This document shows, one piece after another, positions 18,086 to 27,512 of a stretch of DNA of 64,000 nt. The translations under genes and the position numbers were made by a program. Source of the stretch: an uncultured Eubacteriales bacterium (GTDB lineage: Bacteria > Bacillota > Clostridia > Oscillospirales > Acutalibacteraceae). The stretch lies in the NCBI GenBank assembly GCA_934457415.1, contig CAKSHM010000007.1, forward strand, positions 54,809-118,808, given 5' to 3'. How positions within the stretch are numbered: the stretch's first letter is position 1; the number at the start of each line of letters is the position of its first letter. The notes under the pieces were generated by a model, which did no database searches, was not told the DNA's origin, and saw only the letters and a program-made list of their open reading frames with translations.

Positions 18086-18100
18086 TTAAAAAACTCCTCT

Positions 18101-20026
18101 TCAAATAGTTTTAATTCTCGGAACGGCACTATTGATATCGAGATTGGGATTATAATACGGATCGCCTTTTTCTATATAAGGCATATAAACTTCACGGGAT
18201 TTTACAAAATCAATTTGCGGAATGTCCCTTGCGTCTCTTGATTTAGACTCTAAATGATACAATTTTACATTAGCATCATACAAAACTCTAAATCCGTTTT
18301 GAATAGCTCTTATGCAAATCTCGACATCGCTTCCGCAAACTATAAATTCTTCGTCAAATTCTCCTATTTTTTCAATAACATTTCTTGATATTGCCATACA
18401 GGCACCGGTTACGGCACTTACATCTCTGCTGGCCATCGGAGAAACAAAAGGACTTGCTTCATGTATTTGAGACATACCTTTAAACACATGATCGGCCCAA
18501 CCGTTCATACCGATTACCACCCCGGCATGCTGAATTGTATTATCTTTGTATAATAACAGAGGTCCGACAACGCCTATATCTTTTCTTAAAGAATTTTCGA
18601 CAAGTCTTCTCATCCAGTCTCTTGAGATTATTTGTGTGTCATTATTTAAAAATATTAAGACATCGCCTTTACTGTTATGAATGCCGAAATTATTCAACTT
18701 AGACCAATTAAATTCAAATTCAGCCTTAATAACCTTAATGCGTGAATTCGATTTTATTTTTTCAAAATATTCAAATGTTTCTTTTTCTTCGGAATTGTTA
18801 TCCAATATTATTATTTCATAATTGTCATAATCTGTTTTCTTTAAAATGCTGTTAACACAGGCTTTTATCAATTCACAATGATCTTTTGTCGGAATTATTA
18901 CCGAAACCATCGGTTGTTCTTTCGGAATGGGATACCTTGGGTCAAATACAAAAGTATACTTGCTGTCAAGCACATACGCATTTTTCCCGTATCTTCGCTT
19001 AAGATGTTCTTCCAAAGCCATTTTACCTGCATTATGAGCATAAGGCTTTGAATTGGGATTTATGGAAGTAGAGTTTTCAGTTTCACGCCAAGTATATAAT
19101 ATATCTTGAATGTGATAAATTTTTTCCGTTTTTTCAGATAATCTTAACATCAAATCATAATCTTGACTTCCGTTATACTTATCTCTTAATCCTCCGATTT
19201 TATCAAACAAATCAGATTTAAAGCAAAGCAAATGACAAATATACATTTGAGAATACATTAAATCTCTGTTAAAATCCGGTTTGAAAAACGGTCTGCATCT
19301 TTTACCCTTATAAGAATGATCCTCATCACTGTAAAAAACATCATAATCTTTTTCATTGATAATTTTTGCTATAGAATATAAAGCATGCGGTAAAAGCAAA
19401 TCATCATGATCCAAAAGAGCTAAATATTCTCCTTTTGCCATTTTTCTACAGTTATTTGTGTTCTTTGAGATGCCCAAATTATCTTTAAGCTTTTCAAACT
19501 TAATTCTTGAATCTTTTTCTTGATATTTTTTCACGATATCTGAAATATATTCATGTTGTGAGTCGCTTGCGTCGGCAAGACAAAGTTCAAAATTTTTATA
19601 TGTTTGCCTAAGACAAGATTCAATCATCTCTTTAAGCATTTTTTCATCGGTATTATATAGTGGTACTAAAATGCTGATTAATGGATTTTTTTCTAATTCT
19701 TCATTTAAATGATATTTGAATTTATTATTTTTAATCCAGATTTCATAATTTGTTTCATTATTATTACCTAAATGAAAAATTCTTTTAATAAAATTTAAAA
19801 CTTTCCTTCCCAATCTACATAAAGGTGCCGGCAAAAAGCTTTTAATAAAAGCTTTGACTATTGCCTTTTTACCTAAAACAGCAGGATTACTAATAATATC
19901 GGATAAATAAGATTGAGTATCAAAATACAATTTTTCCAATTCCTTGTACTTTTCTGATAAATCCTCATTTTCATCTTTATTATCAATAATATTATCTTCT
20001 AACTCAACATCTATATTTTTGTTCAT
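18101..20026 (-). CDS. tandem-domain family 2 glycosyltransferase
   Basis: A 641-residue protein. An acidic, coiled-coil-like N terminus (1-60) is followed by two GT-A domains: the first from about 115 (ISILVPLYNTD ... ALLDHDD), the second from about 375 (VSVIIPTKDH ... IFLNNDTQI, with GACMAISR and GEFDEEFIVCGSD). This pattern is typical of O-antigen or capsule rhamnan-type transferases that alternate two linkages. It belongs to the polysaccharide operon. A+T content is higher than in the neighbouring housekeeping genes, as is common for such loci. Confidence 0.85.
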   Translation of the reverse strand: MNKNIDVELEDNIIDNKDENEDLSEKYKELEKLYFDTQSYLSDIISNPAVLGKKAIVKAFIKSFLPAPLCRLGRKVLNFIKRIFHLGNNNETNYEIWIKNNKFKYHLNEELEKNPLISILVPLYNTDEKMLKEMIESCLRQTYKNFELCLADASDSQHEYISDIVKKYQEKDSRIKFEKLKDNLGISKNTNNCRKMAKGEYLALLDHDDLLLPHALYSIAKIINEKDYDVFYSDEDHSYKGKRCRPFFKPDFNRDLMYSQMYICHLLCFKSDLFDKIGGLRDKYNGSQDYDLMLRLSEKTEKIYHIQDILYTWRETENSTSINPNSKPYAHNAGKMALEEHLKRRYGKNAYVLDSKYTFVFDPRYPIPKEQPMVSVIIPTKDHCELIKACVNSILKKTDYDNYEIIILDNNSEEKETFEYFEKIKSNSRIKVIKAEFEFNWSKLNNFGIHNSKGDVLIFLNNDTQIISRDWMRRLVENSLRKDIGVVGPLLLYKDNTIQHAGVVIGMNGWADHVFKGMSQIHEASPFVSPMASRDVSAVTGACMAISRNVIEKIGEFDEEFIVCGSDVEICIRAIQNGFRVLYDANVKLYHLESKSRDARDIPQIDFVKSREVYMPYIEKGDPYYNPNLDINSAVPRIKTI

Positions 20027-20047
20027 AAAACCCCTCTGTATAAAATA

Positions 20048-20782
20048 TTAAGAATTCCTGTAAGCTTCGCAAACGGTCTTTGCATCACCTATCATTTTTA
20101 CCTTGCCCTTTTCGAGCCACATACAGTGATTACAAAGCCTTTCAATCTGGTCAATTGAATGGGAAACGATAATTACAGTAGTGTCATTTTGCATCATTTT
20201 ATTTATTCTTTCTTCGCATTTTTGCTGGAACAGGAAATCGCCTACTGCCAAAATCTCGTCTACTATCAGAATATCCGGAGTCGTAACCGTTGCGATTGCA
20301 AAGCCTATTCTCGCTACCATACCGGAGGAATAGTTTTTCATCGGAACATCCAAGAAATCCCTCATTTCGGAAAATTCAACTATTTCATCAAATTTTGAAT
20401 CCATAAATTTCTTTGAATATCCCAATACAGAACCGTTTAAATATATATTTTCCCTTGCGGTCAGATCAAGATCAAAGCCCGCGCCGAGCTCAATAAGCGG
20501 AGCAATTACTCCGTCCACCTCGACTGTCCCCTTTGTCGGCTTTAAAATTCCCGAAATTATTTTAAGAGTCGTACTTTTGCCGCAGCCGTTAAGTCCGACA
20601 ATTCCGAAAACATCGCCTTTTTTTATTTCGCAGGAAACCTTATCAAGCGCAACGAAATCTTCATACATCAACTGTCTTTTTGCAAGCTTTAAGAAAAACT
20701 CCTTTAAACTGTCAAGCTTTTCCTTGCTCATATTAAAATGCATTTCAATATCATGCAGCTCTACTGCATTTTCTTTTTTCAT
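20048..20782 (-). CDS. polysaccharide ABC exporter ATP-binding protein (Wzt/TagH-like)
   Basis: A 244-residue ABC ATPase. Walker A is GLNGCGKST, the signature is YSSGM and Walker B is DILIVDEILAVGD, the exact form seen in Wzt, TagH and other O-polysaccharide/teichoic acid exporters. There is no C-terminal carbohydrate-binding domain, so recognition of a capped chain is unlikely. Pairs with the permease gene 15 bases upstream. Confidence 0.93.
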   Translation of the reverse strand: MKKENAVELHDIEMHFNMSKEKLDSLKEFFLKLAKRQLMYEDFVALDKVSCEIKKGDVFGIVGLNGCGKSTTLKIISGILKPTKGTVEVDGVIAPLIELGAGFDLDLTARENIYLNGSVLGYSKKFMDSKFDEIVEFSEMRDFLDVPMKNYSSGMVARIGFAIATVTTPDILIVDEILAVGDFLFQQKCEERINKMMQNDTTVIIVSHSIDQIERLCNHCMWLEKGKVKMIGDAKTVCEAYRNS

Positions 20783-20797
20783 GTTCTGCTCCCCGTT

Positions 20798-21640
20798 TTA
20801 AATGTGAAGAATGAATTTTCTTTCAAGCTTATTGAATACAAGCGCACCTACCGCAAAAACTCCGAGTGAAATTCCGATACATATCAAATTAAACTGAAGT
20901 CCCGGAATTTTGCCGTACATCACAACATCTCTGAAATATGTGACATAATAATACATCGGATTTAAGTGAACGACTGTCTGAATAAACTTATGCCCCTCTA
21001 ACAGCTCGTCCGAATAAAGAATAGGAGTAAGATATATCCAAAGGGTTAAAAGCACTCCGTACAAATGAGCTATGTCACGGAAATAAACAGTAACCGAGCT
21101 TAGGATCAGACAAACACCGCAGCAGAAAACTAAACAATAAAGCACCGGTATCGGGAAAAGAAGCGCGGTAAAGGTCGGGTAAACTCCCTGTATAAGCATT
21201 ACGGCAAGAGCCGCAATAAGACTGAAAAGGAAATTGATAAGAGAAAACAGGCATTTTTCAAGCGGAAAAATATACTTTGGAATATAAACCTTTTTTATCA
21301 GCGACGCTGATCCTGTTATAGCCGACAAGGAGGCAGACGAAGCTTCCGCAAAGAAATTCCACAGGGAAGCACCTATTATATAGTAGGTAGCAAAATTTTC
21401 AACATTTATTCTAAGAAGCATGCGGAAAACATTTGTAAGCACAATCATGGTAAGAAGCGGGTTGAGAACGCTCCAACAAACACCTAAAAACGATCTTCTG
21501 TATTTAATTTTAAAATCCTTTGATACAAGATTTTTAAGAAGAGGCATATATCTTTTAAAATCAGTGAAAAATTTCGAATTCCCCAAAATCAAACCATCCT
21601 TTAATTTCGTTAATCTGTAAAGAAATATGATTAAATTCAC
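20798..21640 (-). CDS. polysaccharide ABC exporter permease (ABC-2 type)
   Basis: A 280-residue Wzm/TagG-type permease with six hydrophobic helices. KDFKIKYRRSFLGVCWSVLN near residue 40 is the conserved cytoplasmic coupling segment of this family. It exports the finished glycan with the ATPase encoded next. It is the first gene of the operon and is driven by a consensus promoter at 21670-21698. Confidence 0.92.
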   Translation of the reverse strand: MNLIIFLYRLTKLKDGLILGNSKFFTDFKRYMPLLKNLVSKDFKIKYRRSFLGVCWSVLNPLLTMIVLTNVFRMLLRINVENFATYYIIGASLWNFFAEASSASLSAITGSASLIKKVYIPKYIFPLEKCLFSLINFLFSLIAALAVMLIQGVYPTFTALLFPIPVLYCLVFCCGVCLILSSVTVYFRDIAHLYGVLLTLWIYLTPILYSDELLEGHKFIQTVVHLNPMYYYVTYFRDVVMYGKIPGLQFNLICIGISLGVFAVGALVFNKLERKFILHI

Positions 21641-21669
21641 ATTGAAAGTTTTACCAGTTAATATAAGCT

Positions 21670-21698
21670 ATTATACATGACAGAACAATGAAAGTCAA
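21670..21698 (-). promoter_or_regulatory. promoter of the polysaccharide exporter operon
   Basis: On the minus strand TTGACT (21693-21698), a 17-base spacer and TATAAT (21670-21675). Near-consensus sigmaA promoter. Confidence 0.85.
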
Positions 21699-21807
21699 AC
21701 TGTTTTTAACAGACAATATTAACGGACAAATTTTTTGTTATGTGAAGTATTGTGCCCTGATTGTATTGTCTGTTCCGCCGATAAAATGCGAATTCAATTT
21801 ATATGCA

Positions 21808-21836
21808 TTGACTTTTTATTAAAATCATTATAGAAT
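21808..21836 (+). promoter_or_regulatory. promoter of the DUF218 gene
   Basis: TTGACT (21808-21813), 17-base spacer, TAGAAT (21831-21836), about 28 bases upstream of the ATG. Divergent from the exporter promoter. Confidence 0.75.
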
Positions 21837-21864
21837 TATTATAAATCCATACGGAGTAAATGCA

Positions 21865-22527
21865 ATGCTGAATTTCAAGAAAATCAAAAAAACATTTAAA
21901 ATTTTAATTATTATCGCCGCGGCGGTTATTTTAGTTCCGAATTTTTATGTAAGGTTTTTGTCTTTTGGAAAAATAAAAAAACAGGAAAACTGCTTTAAGG
22001 ACGCCGACTGCATTTTAGTCCTCGGCGCAGGGCTGCGGAACGGGAAACCAAGTCCGATGCTCAGCGACAGGCTTGACGCTGCCGTTGCCCTTTATAATGA
22101 CGGAATCTGCAGAAAAATAATAATGAGCGGCGACCACTCCGGCGAATATTACGATGAGGTCAACGCAATGAAAAAATACGCGATAGAAAAAGGCGCAAAT
22201 TCAGAGGACATTTTTATGGACCACGCAGGGCTTTCTACCTATGACAGTCTTTACCGCGCAAAAGAAATTTTCGGAGCAAAAAAGATAATAATTGTCACTC
22301 AGAAATACCACCTTTACAGGGCGCTTTATATCTCGAGAAAGCTTGATATAACCGCCTGCGGAGTTTCCGCGACCGCCCGCTCCTACAGCGGAGATTTATA
22401 CAGAGAAGCAAGAGAAATTTTAGCCAGAGACAAGGACTTTTTAAAATGTATAATAAAGCCCAAAGCCGAAATATCGGGAGAAAAAATCGACCTTAGCGGC
22501 AGCGGAGATATTACGAATGATAAATAA
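21865..22527 (+). CDS. SanA/YdcF-like DUF218 membrane protein
   Basis: A 220-residue protein with an N-terminal transmembrane helix (about 10-30) and one DUF218 domain outside the membrane. The motifs VLGAGLRNGKPSPMLSDRL, MSGDHSG and VTQKYHLYRALY match the SanA/ElyC group linked to envelope barrier function and lipid carrier metabolism. It is transcribed alone on the plus strand. The biochemical activity of the family is not settled. Confidence 0.87.
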   Translation: MLNFKKIKKTFKILIIIAAAVILVPNFYVRFLSFGKIKKQENCFKDADCILVLGAGLRNGKPSPMLSDRLDAAVALYNDGICRKIIMSGDHSGEYYDEVNAMKKYAIEKGANSEDIFMDHAGLSTYDSLYRAKEIFGAKKIIIVTQKYHLYRALYISRKLDITACGVSATARSYSGDLYREAREILARDKDFLKCIIKPKAEISGEKIDLSGSGDITNDK

Positions 22528-22589
22528 AAAATATCTTTTAATCTAATAACATATTAAACTTTTGTGACATAAGGAGACATTTTTCTACC

Positions 22590-22620
22590 GTCTAATATCT
22601 AATATCTTATATCTAAAAAG
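22590..22620. repeat. TAGATAT-type interspersed repeat, single arm
   Basis: GTCTAATATCTAATATCTTA and onward, ending ATATCTAAAAAG: a run of 7-8 base units (TCTAATA). It matches the reverse complement of 27410-27441. Lies at the left border of the MMPL/TetR segment. Confidence 0.6.
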
Positions 22621-22662
22621 CAATCCGCCCGTAATTCGGCTGTGCCGAATTACGGGCGGAAT
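22610..22662 (-). terminator. terminator of the MMPL operon
   Basis: Perfect 16-bp stem (22624-22639 with 22645-22660), loop CTGTG. On the minus strand TTGCTTTTT follows. It lies 12 bases beyond the stop of the LxxG-repeat gene and between two convergent genes. Confidence 0.82.
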
Positions 22663-22675
22663 ATTTGTTCCGATT

Positions 22676-24586
22676 TTATTTTTTATCGACTTTTATCGAG
22701 TCGGTTTTATAGATGAATTTAACGCTTCCGTCCATATCATCGGAAATTCCCGAGAACGATTTATAGTTCTTCGAAACATCAACGGTGGCTTTAGCTCTTA
22801 CAACAAGAGTTCTTAAATCTCCGTTTGCAAGGTCGGTAATTTTCTTTATTCCCTGCTCGTTGAACTGATTAAGACCGTCATTTAATTTTCCGGCTCCGTT
22901 TTTAAGCTCGGTAATTCCGTTGACTAAGGTGGGTGTTCCGTTCTTTAAAGTAAGAACACCGTTTGCAAGCTCGTCAATTCCTGCCTTAAGGGCATTTGCG
23001 CCTGCCGCCGCTGCGGTTACACCGTCGGTATAGTCTCCTATTCCCTTATAGAATTCGTTATAGCTGTCAAGCTTTGCAATAGCCGTATCAATTTCGGGCT
23101 TAACGGCAACCTTTGCAAGCGTAAGGCACAAGCCCTTAATTGCGAGCTGCCCTTCCGGTTTAGCGGCTTCTACGGCAGCCTTTCCTACCTTCTGAGGATC
23201 CTGCATATTTGCGGCAACCGCTGCAATTGCCTGTTCCTGAGTTATCTGAGGATTAGCGGCAAACTGCTCATACAGCATATATTTTGCTGCATCATAAAAA
23301 CTATCAGGAACATTAAGCTGTGCAAGCTTTGCGTTAAGAGTGGCGTCTGCAATTCCGATAAGCTCGGCTTTTTGAGTATCGGTAGGGTTAGCTACAATAT
23401 TTGCAAGCACGGTTTTATAATTTGCAATTGTAAGATTTTCAATTGTAATGCCTTTTGAGGTAACTGCGCTGTATGCACTGTCAAGTAAGGTTGTGAAAAC
23501 CTGCTCGGCGCCGGCGTTTAACGAAGTATTATTTTCGGTAAGCTGATTAAGTCCTGAGTCAAGCTCAGACGCGCCTGCCTGAAGCTGTTTTGCGCCGTCG
23601 CTCAATTTATCTATTCCGCTTATAAGCTCGGATGATTTGTTAAGAAGTGTGGTAAGTCCGCCGTAAAGTGCGGAGGAACCGTCCGTTAACTGCTTCATCG
23701 AAGAGGTTACCTTATCAAGCTGACCCTCTAAATCGGAAACGGAATTGATTTTTGAGGTATCAATTTCATTGAAGATATTGTTTGCGGCAATTGTTACCGT
23801 ATTCGACATCTCGAATTTCTTGACATCGGCGGTTATTTCAACATAATCGGGAATGTCAAGCTTATCCTTTGAAATTGCGAGGTTGCTCTGAAGTCCGGGA
23901 AACGCTATCCCCGCAACAACCGTACGGTCGCCGTCGTTTATAATTTTACCGTTTGTAACGCTGATATTTGTGAAAACATCGTTATCAAGCATCATTCCCG
24001 TAAGCATTGCGAAAGGAACATAAATCTTTTCCTGCTTGCCGTCTATATCAACGGTTTCATACTGATTATTTGTATATTCGTATCTTACTGTGACCTTGCC
24101 GCTCTTTCCTGCAAGAGTTTTCGGGTCGACTGTCTTTCCGTCAAGCTTATAGGAAACCGAAAGCTTTACGGGAAGCTCTTTATCAATATCGCCTTTATAA
24201 TAGATATCGCTGCCCTGTGCGTCCCAAACGCGCATATTATCGGAACTCATTGTATACTTTTCGTTGCCCTTGACATTTTCCGCATTTTTAAGCTCTGACT
24301 TATCGTTTATCGACGCGGATTTAAGAGAGTTCTTTATCCAATCGCTTACGATTATTTTTTCAACGCTTCCGTCTGCGCCTGCGATAACATAGACTGTTTC
24401 GTCTTTTGAAAGCTTATCCGTAAGGTCTGCGGCGGTCTGCGTGGCAGTCTTATTTTCGGACTGCTTATCGTCCGCCTTTTTATTTGAAGTTACGGCAATT
24501 GCGGTTACGGCACTGCCGACTGCCACTGCGGTGCAAAGAGCAACCGCAATAGGCCTTATAATACTTTTTTTATCAAGATGTTTCAT
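22676..24586 (-). CDS. membrane-anchored LxxG-heptad repeat protein (YhgE-like extracytoplasmic region)
   Basis: A 636-residue protein with one N-terminal transmembrane anchor (about 12-32) and no evident C-terminal helix. A beta-rich domain (about 50-260) is followed by two blocks of X-X-X-Leu-X-X-Gly heptads (about 300-355 and 525-590, for example LSDGAKQLQAGASELDSGL) that should form a long coiled-coil or helical rod. Similar regions occur in YhgE/Pip and in proteins encoded beside MMPL transporters. It probably works with the transporter at the cell surface; the substrate is unknown. Overlaps the MMPL gene by 4 bases. Confidence 0.8.
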   Translation of the reverse strand: MKHLDKKSIIRPIAVALCTAVAVGSAVTAIAVTSNKKADDKQSENKTATQTAADLTDKLSKDETVYVIAGADGSVEKIIVSDWIKNSLKSASINDKSELKNAENVKGNEKYTMSSDNMRVWDAQGSDIYYKGDIDKELPVKLSVSYKLDGKTVDPKTLAGKSGKVTVRYEYTNNQYETVDIDGKQEKIYVPFAMLTGMMLDNDVFTNISVTNGKIINDGDRTVVAGIAFPGLQSNLAISKDKLDIPDYVEITADVKKFEMSNTVTIAANNIFNEIDTSKINSVSDLEGQLDKVTSSMKQLTDGSSALYGGLTTLLNKSSELISGIDKLSDGAKQLQAGASELDSGLNQLTENNTSLNAGAEQVFTTLLDSAYSAVTSKGITIENLTIANYKTVLANIVANPTDTQKAELIGIADATLNAKLAQLNVPDSFYDAAKYMLYEQFAANPQITQEQAIAAVAANMQDPQKVGKAAVEAAKPEGQLAIKGLCLTLAKVAVKPEIDTAIAKLDSYNEFYKGIGDYTDGVTAAAAGANALKAGIDELANGVLTLKNGTPTLVNGITELKNGAGKLNDGLNQFNEQGIKKITDLANGDLRTLVVRAKATVDVSKNYKSFSGISDDMDGSVKFIYKTDSIKVDKK

Positions 24587-26718
24587 ACCATTGCCTCCGT
24601 TTTACTATCTTTTGATTTAAGGACATTTCCCATGCCCAATGTTGTTTTGCAGATAATTTTATCAAAAAGCATAAGCATTGCCGGTAAAGTGAGAATTACG
24701 CATATCATACTTACGATTGCGCCTCTTGCCATAAGCATGCACATAGAGCTTATAATGTCGATGTCCGAATAAACGGCTACGCCGAAGGTCGCGGCAAAAA
24801 GCCCGAAACCGCTGACGATTATCGACGGAATTGAGGTTGAAAGCGCTTCGACTACGCTGTCACGCTTGCTCTTTCCGCCTATTCTTTCGGTCTTATATCT
24901 GGTTGTCATAAGAATTGCATAGTCAACCGTGGCACCGAGCTGAATTGTACTTATACAGATAGGAGCTATAAACGGCAGCGACTGACCGAGATAATGCGGC
25001 AAGCCTAAGTTTATGAATATCGCAAATTCGATTATTGAAATCAAAATTATCGGAAGTGTTATACTCTTTTCAACAAACGCTATGATTATAAAGATTGCTA
25101 CTATTGAAACGGCATTTACAACCTTGAAGTCACGGTCGGTGGTTTCAATCATATCCTTCATACAGGGTGCCTCGCCTATCAGCATGCCTGTTTTATCGTA
25201 GTTCTTAAGTATTTTGTTAAGCTTATCTATTTGGGTGTTGACCTTATCGCTTGCAACCTTATATTCGGAATTTATGAGCATAAGCTTCCAATTGTTGCTT
25301 TCAAGGGTATTTTTAAGCTCCTCGGGGATAATCTCCTCCGGAACTCTGCTTCCGATAACCGAATCAAGACCGAGAACATATTTGACGCCGTCAACCTTTT
25401 CCATTTCGGCTGACATCTTCTTGACCTCTTTTGAAGAAAGAGATGCGTTTACAAGAACCATATGTGTAGAAGCAACATCAAAGTCCTCTGAAAGCTTTGA
25501 GTTTGCTATGACATAATCCATATCCTTCGGCAGGCATTCGCCCAAGTCATAGTAAACCTCACTGTTTGTTTTTGAGTAACCGTAATAAGCGGGGGCTACA
25601 AGCAAAGCAAAGGCTGCCAAGAATACGGGAAATATTTTGCAAACGCCCTTTGAGAACTTAGTCATATCAGGGATAATCGAGCGGTGGCGTGTTGCATGGA
25701 GAGGTTTATCAAGCACGAGAATAAGCGCCGGAAGAACTGTTACACAGCCTAAAACGCCGAATATAACGCCTTTAGCCATTACGATACCTAAGTCCCTACC
25801 TAAGGTAAAGGTCATAAAGCAAAGCGCCGCAAAGCCCGCAACGGTTGTAATCGAGCTTCCGACAACCGAGGTGAGGGTCCTCTGAATTGCAACCGCCATA
25901 GCCTCTTTATTATCGCTGTATATTTCGCGCTGCTCGTTATAGCTGTGCCAAAGGAATATTGAATAGTCCATTGTAACGGCGAGCTGTAAAACAGCCGAAA
26001 GCGCTTTAGTTATATATGATATTTCGCCGAAGAAATAATTCGTTCCGAGATTAAGAAGAATCATCATTCCGATAGATGCAAGGAACACAAACGGAACAAG
26101 CCAGCCGTCAAGCAGTATAAGCATTGCGGCACATGCAAGAATTACAGCTATTCCTACATATATCGGCTCTTCCTTTTCGCAAAGGTCCTTAAGGTCGGTA
26201 ACAAGCGCGGACATCCCCGAAACAAAGCACTGCTTTCCCGCAACCTTTCTTATTTCCCTTATCGCGTCCATTGTGACATCGGCAGAAGTTGCGCTGTCAA
26301 AGAATACAGCCATCATTGTTGCGTTGTCGGTATTGAACGCATCGTAAATTTCATCGGGAAGCATTTCTTTCGGAATTGATATATCCGCAAGAGACGAGTA
26401 CCAAAGAACGGTTTGGACATGGTCGACCTTTTTTACCTTATTTACTACCTTTTCGACATCCTTATCCGGCATGTTTTCAACAACTATAAAAGAAAACGCG
26501 CCTTTGCCGAAATCCTTCATCAGTTCGTCCTGTCCGATAACGGTATCCATACTGTCGGGCAGATAGTTAAGCATATCATAATTGATACGTGTTCCGATCA
26601 TTCCTAAGACTGACGGAACCATCAGCACAAGTACAAGAACGATTATTAATACCCTGTGCTTTACAACAGCTCTTGAAAATCGCATTTTATCAGTTTTCCT
26701 CCTTATAATCTGTTTCAT
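24583..26718 (-). CDS. MMPL/RND-family transporter
   Basis: A 711-residue protein with the duplicated RND layout: TM1, a large loop, five TM helices, then the same again. VTMDYSIFLWHSYN and VDYAILMTTRYK are the conserved MMPL helix 4 Asp-Tyr segments needed for proton coupling. It probably exports a lipid or hydrophobic compound. It is flanked by, and overlaps, the LxxG protein and DUF308 genes, with a TetR gene upstream, which suggests an inducible efflux or envelope function. Confidence 0.9.
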   Translation of the reverse strand: MKQIIRRKTDKMRFSRAVVKHRVLIIVLVLVLMVPSVLGMIGTRINYDMLNYLPDSMDTVIGQDELMKDFGKGAFSFIVVENMPDKDVEKVVNKVKKVDHVQTVLWYSSLADISIPKEMLPDEIYDAFNTDNATMMAVFFDSATSADVTMDAIREIRKVAGKQCFVSGMSALVTDLKDLCEKEEPIYVGIAVILACAAMLILLDGWLVPFVFLASIGMMILLNLGTNYFFGEISYITKALSAVLQLAVTMDYSIFLWHSYNEQREIYSDNKEAMAVAIQRTLTSVVGSSITTVAGFAALCFMTFTLGRDLGIVMAKGVIFGVLGCVTVLPALILVLDKPLHATRHRSIIPDMTKFSKGVCKIFPVFLAAFALLVAPAYYGYSKTNSEVYYDLGECLPKDMDYVIANSKLSEDFDVASTHMVLVNASLSSKEVKKMSAEMEKVDGVKYVLGLDSVIGSRVPEEIIPEELKNTLESNNWKLMLINSEYKVASDKVNTQIDKLNKILKNYDKTGMLIGEAPCMKDMIETTDRDFKVVNAVSIVAIFIIIAFVEKSITLPIILISIIEFAIFINLGLPHYLGQSLPFIAPICISTIQLGATVDYAILMTTRYKTERIGGKSKRDSVVEALSTSIPSIIVSGFGLFAATFGVAVYSDIDIISSMCMLMARGAIVSMICVILTLPAMLMLFDKIICKTTLGMGNVLKSKDSKTEAMV

Positions 26719-27295
26719 AGTCGGCAGGTCTGTTATCCTTTAAAATCTTAACAGCCGCGAGGACCGTGAAAATATTGAGCATACCCTCAAAGAACATTGA
26801 CGCTCCGAGCAATATAATAAGAATTCTGCTGCCTGCATGCGGATTTAAAATTGCCGCAAGACCGAAGCCGGCGGCTATAATAGCCAGCACCAGAATCATC
26901 CACCATTTCCCTATGCCGAATTTTTTTGAATCGAGCGAAATCTGAATTTTAAACAGACCGTCGGTTAAAAATACGGCGCCGAGAACAATGCCGATAAGCT
27001 TAGAAAGTCCGTCGGGATTTGCAAGCATTAAAATTCCGAGTACACCGAGCAGAATTCCGAACGCAAGGTCATACTGAAACGCGAGCCTGTAAATATCCTT
27101 TGAAAAATATCCTATTACCTTGACAACACCGAATACCAAAAGCAATATTCCGCAAATCACCGCAAAAACATTCATAGAAAAATCCGGTTTGAAGATAAGA
27201 AAAATTCCAAGAACGCAAAGCACCGCGGAAATTATAAGGTACCCTATTTTTGCCGTATACATAGGACTCTTAGAAACATTCTTCACTGTATTCAC
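26690..27295 (-). CDS. DUF308/HdeD-like membrane protein
   Basis: A 201-residue protein with about six short hydrophobic helices in pairs (for example YLIISAVLCVLGIFLIFKPD and FGILLGVLGILMLANPDGLS), the repeated pattern of DUF308 (HdeD). HdeD is linked to acid resistance in E. coli, but no activity is known. First gene of the MMPL operon, with a 29-base overlap with the transporter gene. Confidence 0.85.
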   Translation of the reverse strand: MNTVKNVSKSPMYTAKIGYLIISAVLCVLGIFLIFKPDFSMNVFAVICGILLLVFGVVKVIGYFSKDIYRLAFQYDLAFGILLGVLGILMLANPDGLSKLIGIVLGAVFLTDGLFKIQISLDSKKFGIGKWWMILVLAIIAAGFGLAAILNPHAGSRILIILLGASMFFEGMLNIFTVLAAVKILKDNRPADYETDYKEEN

Positions 27296-27324
27296 TCTCC
27301 TTTTTTATTTTCCGCAACACAGTA

Positions 27325-27361
27325 TATACAAAAAAACCTGCCCTTTAAATGGGCAGGTTTA
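27325..27361 (-). terminator. terminator between tetR and the DUF308-MMPL operon
   Basis: 10-bp stem (27334-27343 with 27351-27360), loop of 7. On the minus strand it is followed by TTTTTTTG. It should end the TetR transcript; only 38 bases remain before the DUF308 start, so the operon promoter is not obvious. Confidence 0.88.
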
Positions 27362-27409
27362 ATTTCCGTGACGGATTTTCAGACAAACCGATATGATTTG
27401 ACCAAAAAC

Positions 27410-27512
27410 AGATATTAGATTTTAGATGTTAGATATTAGACTTAAAGAAATTTTTATTTAATTTCTGTGCCGACAGGCACTCGTTGGTCTATATCTAAAA
27501 TCTATTGTCTAA
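27410..27512. repeat. inverted TAGATAT-type repeat (MITE-like remnant)
   Basis: Left arm 27410-27441 (AGATATTAGATTTTAGATGT and onward) and right arm 27487-27512 (GTCTATATCTAAAATCTATT and onward) are imperfect reverse complements. Between them is a small GTGCC/GGCAC hairpin. The right arm supplies the stop codon of the TetR gene (27502-27504). A related single arm lies at 22590-22620. Confidence 0.6.
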
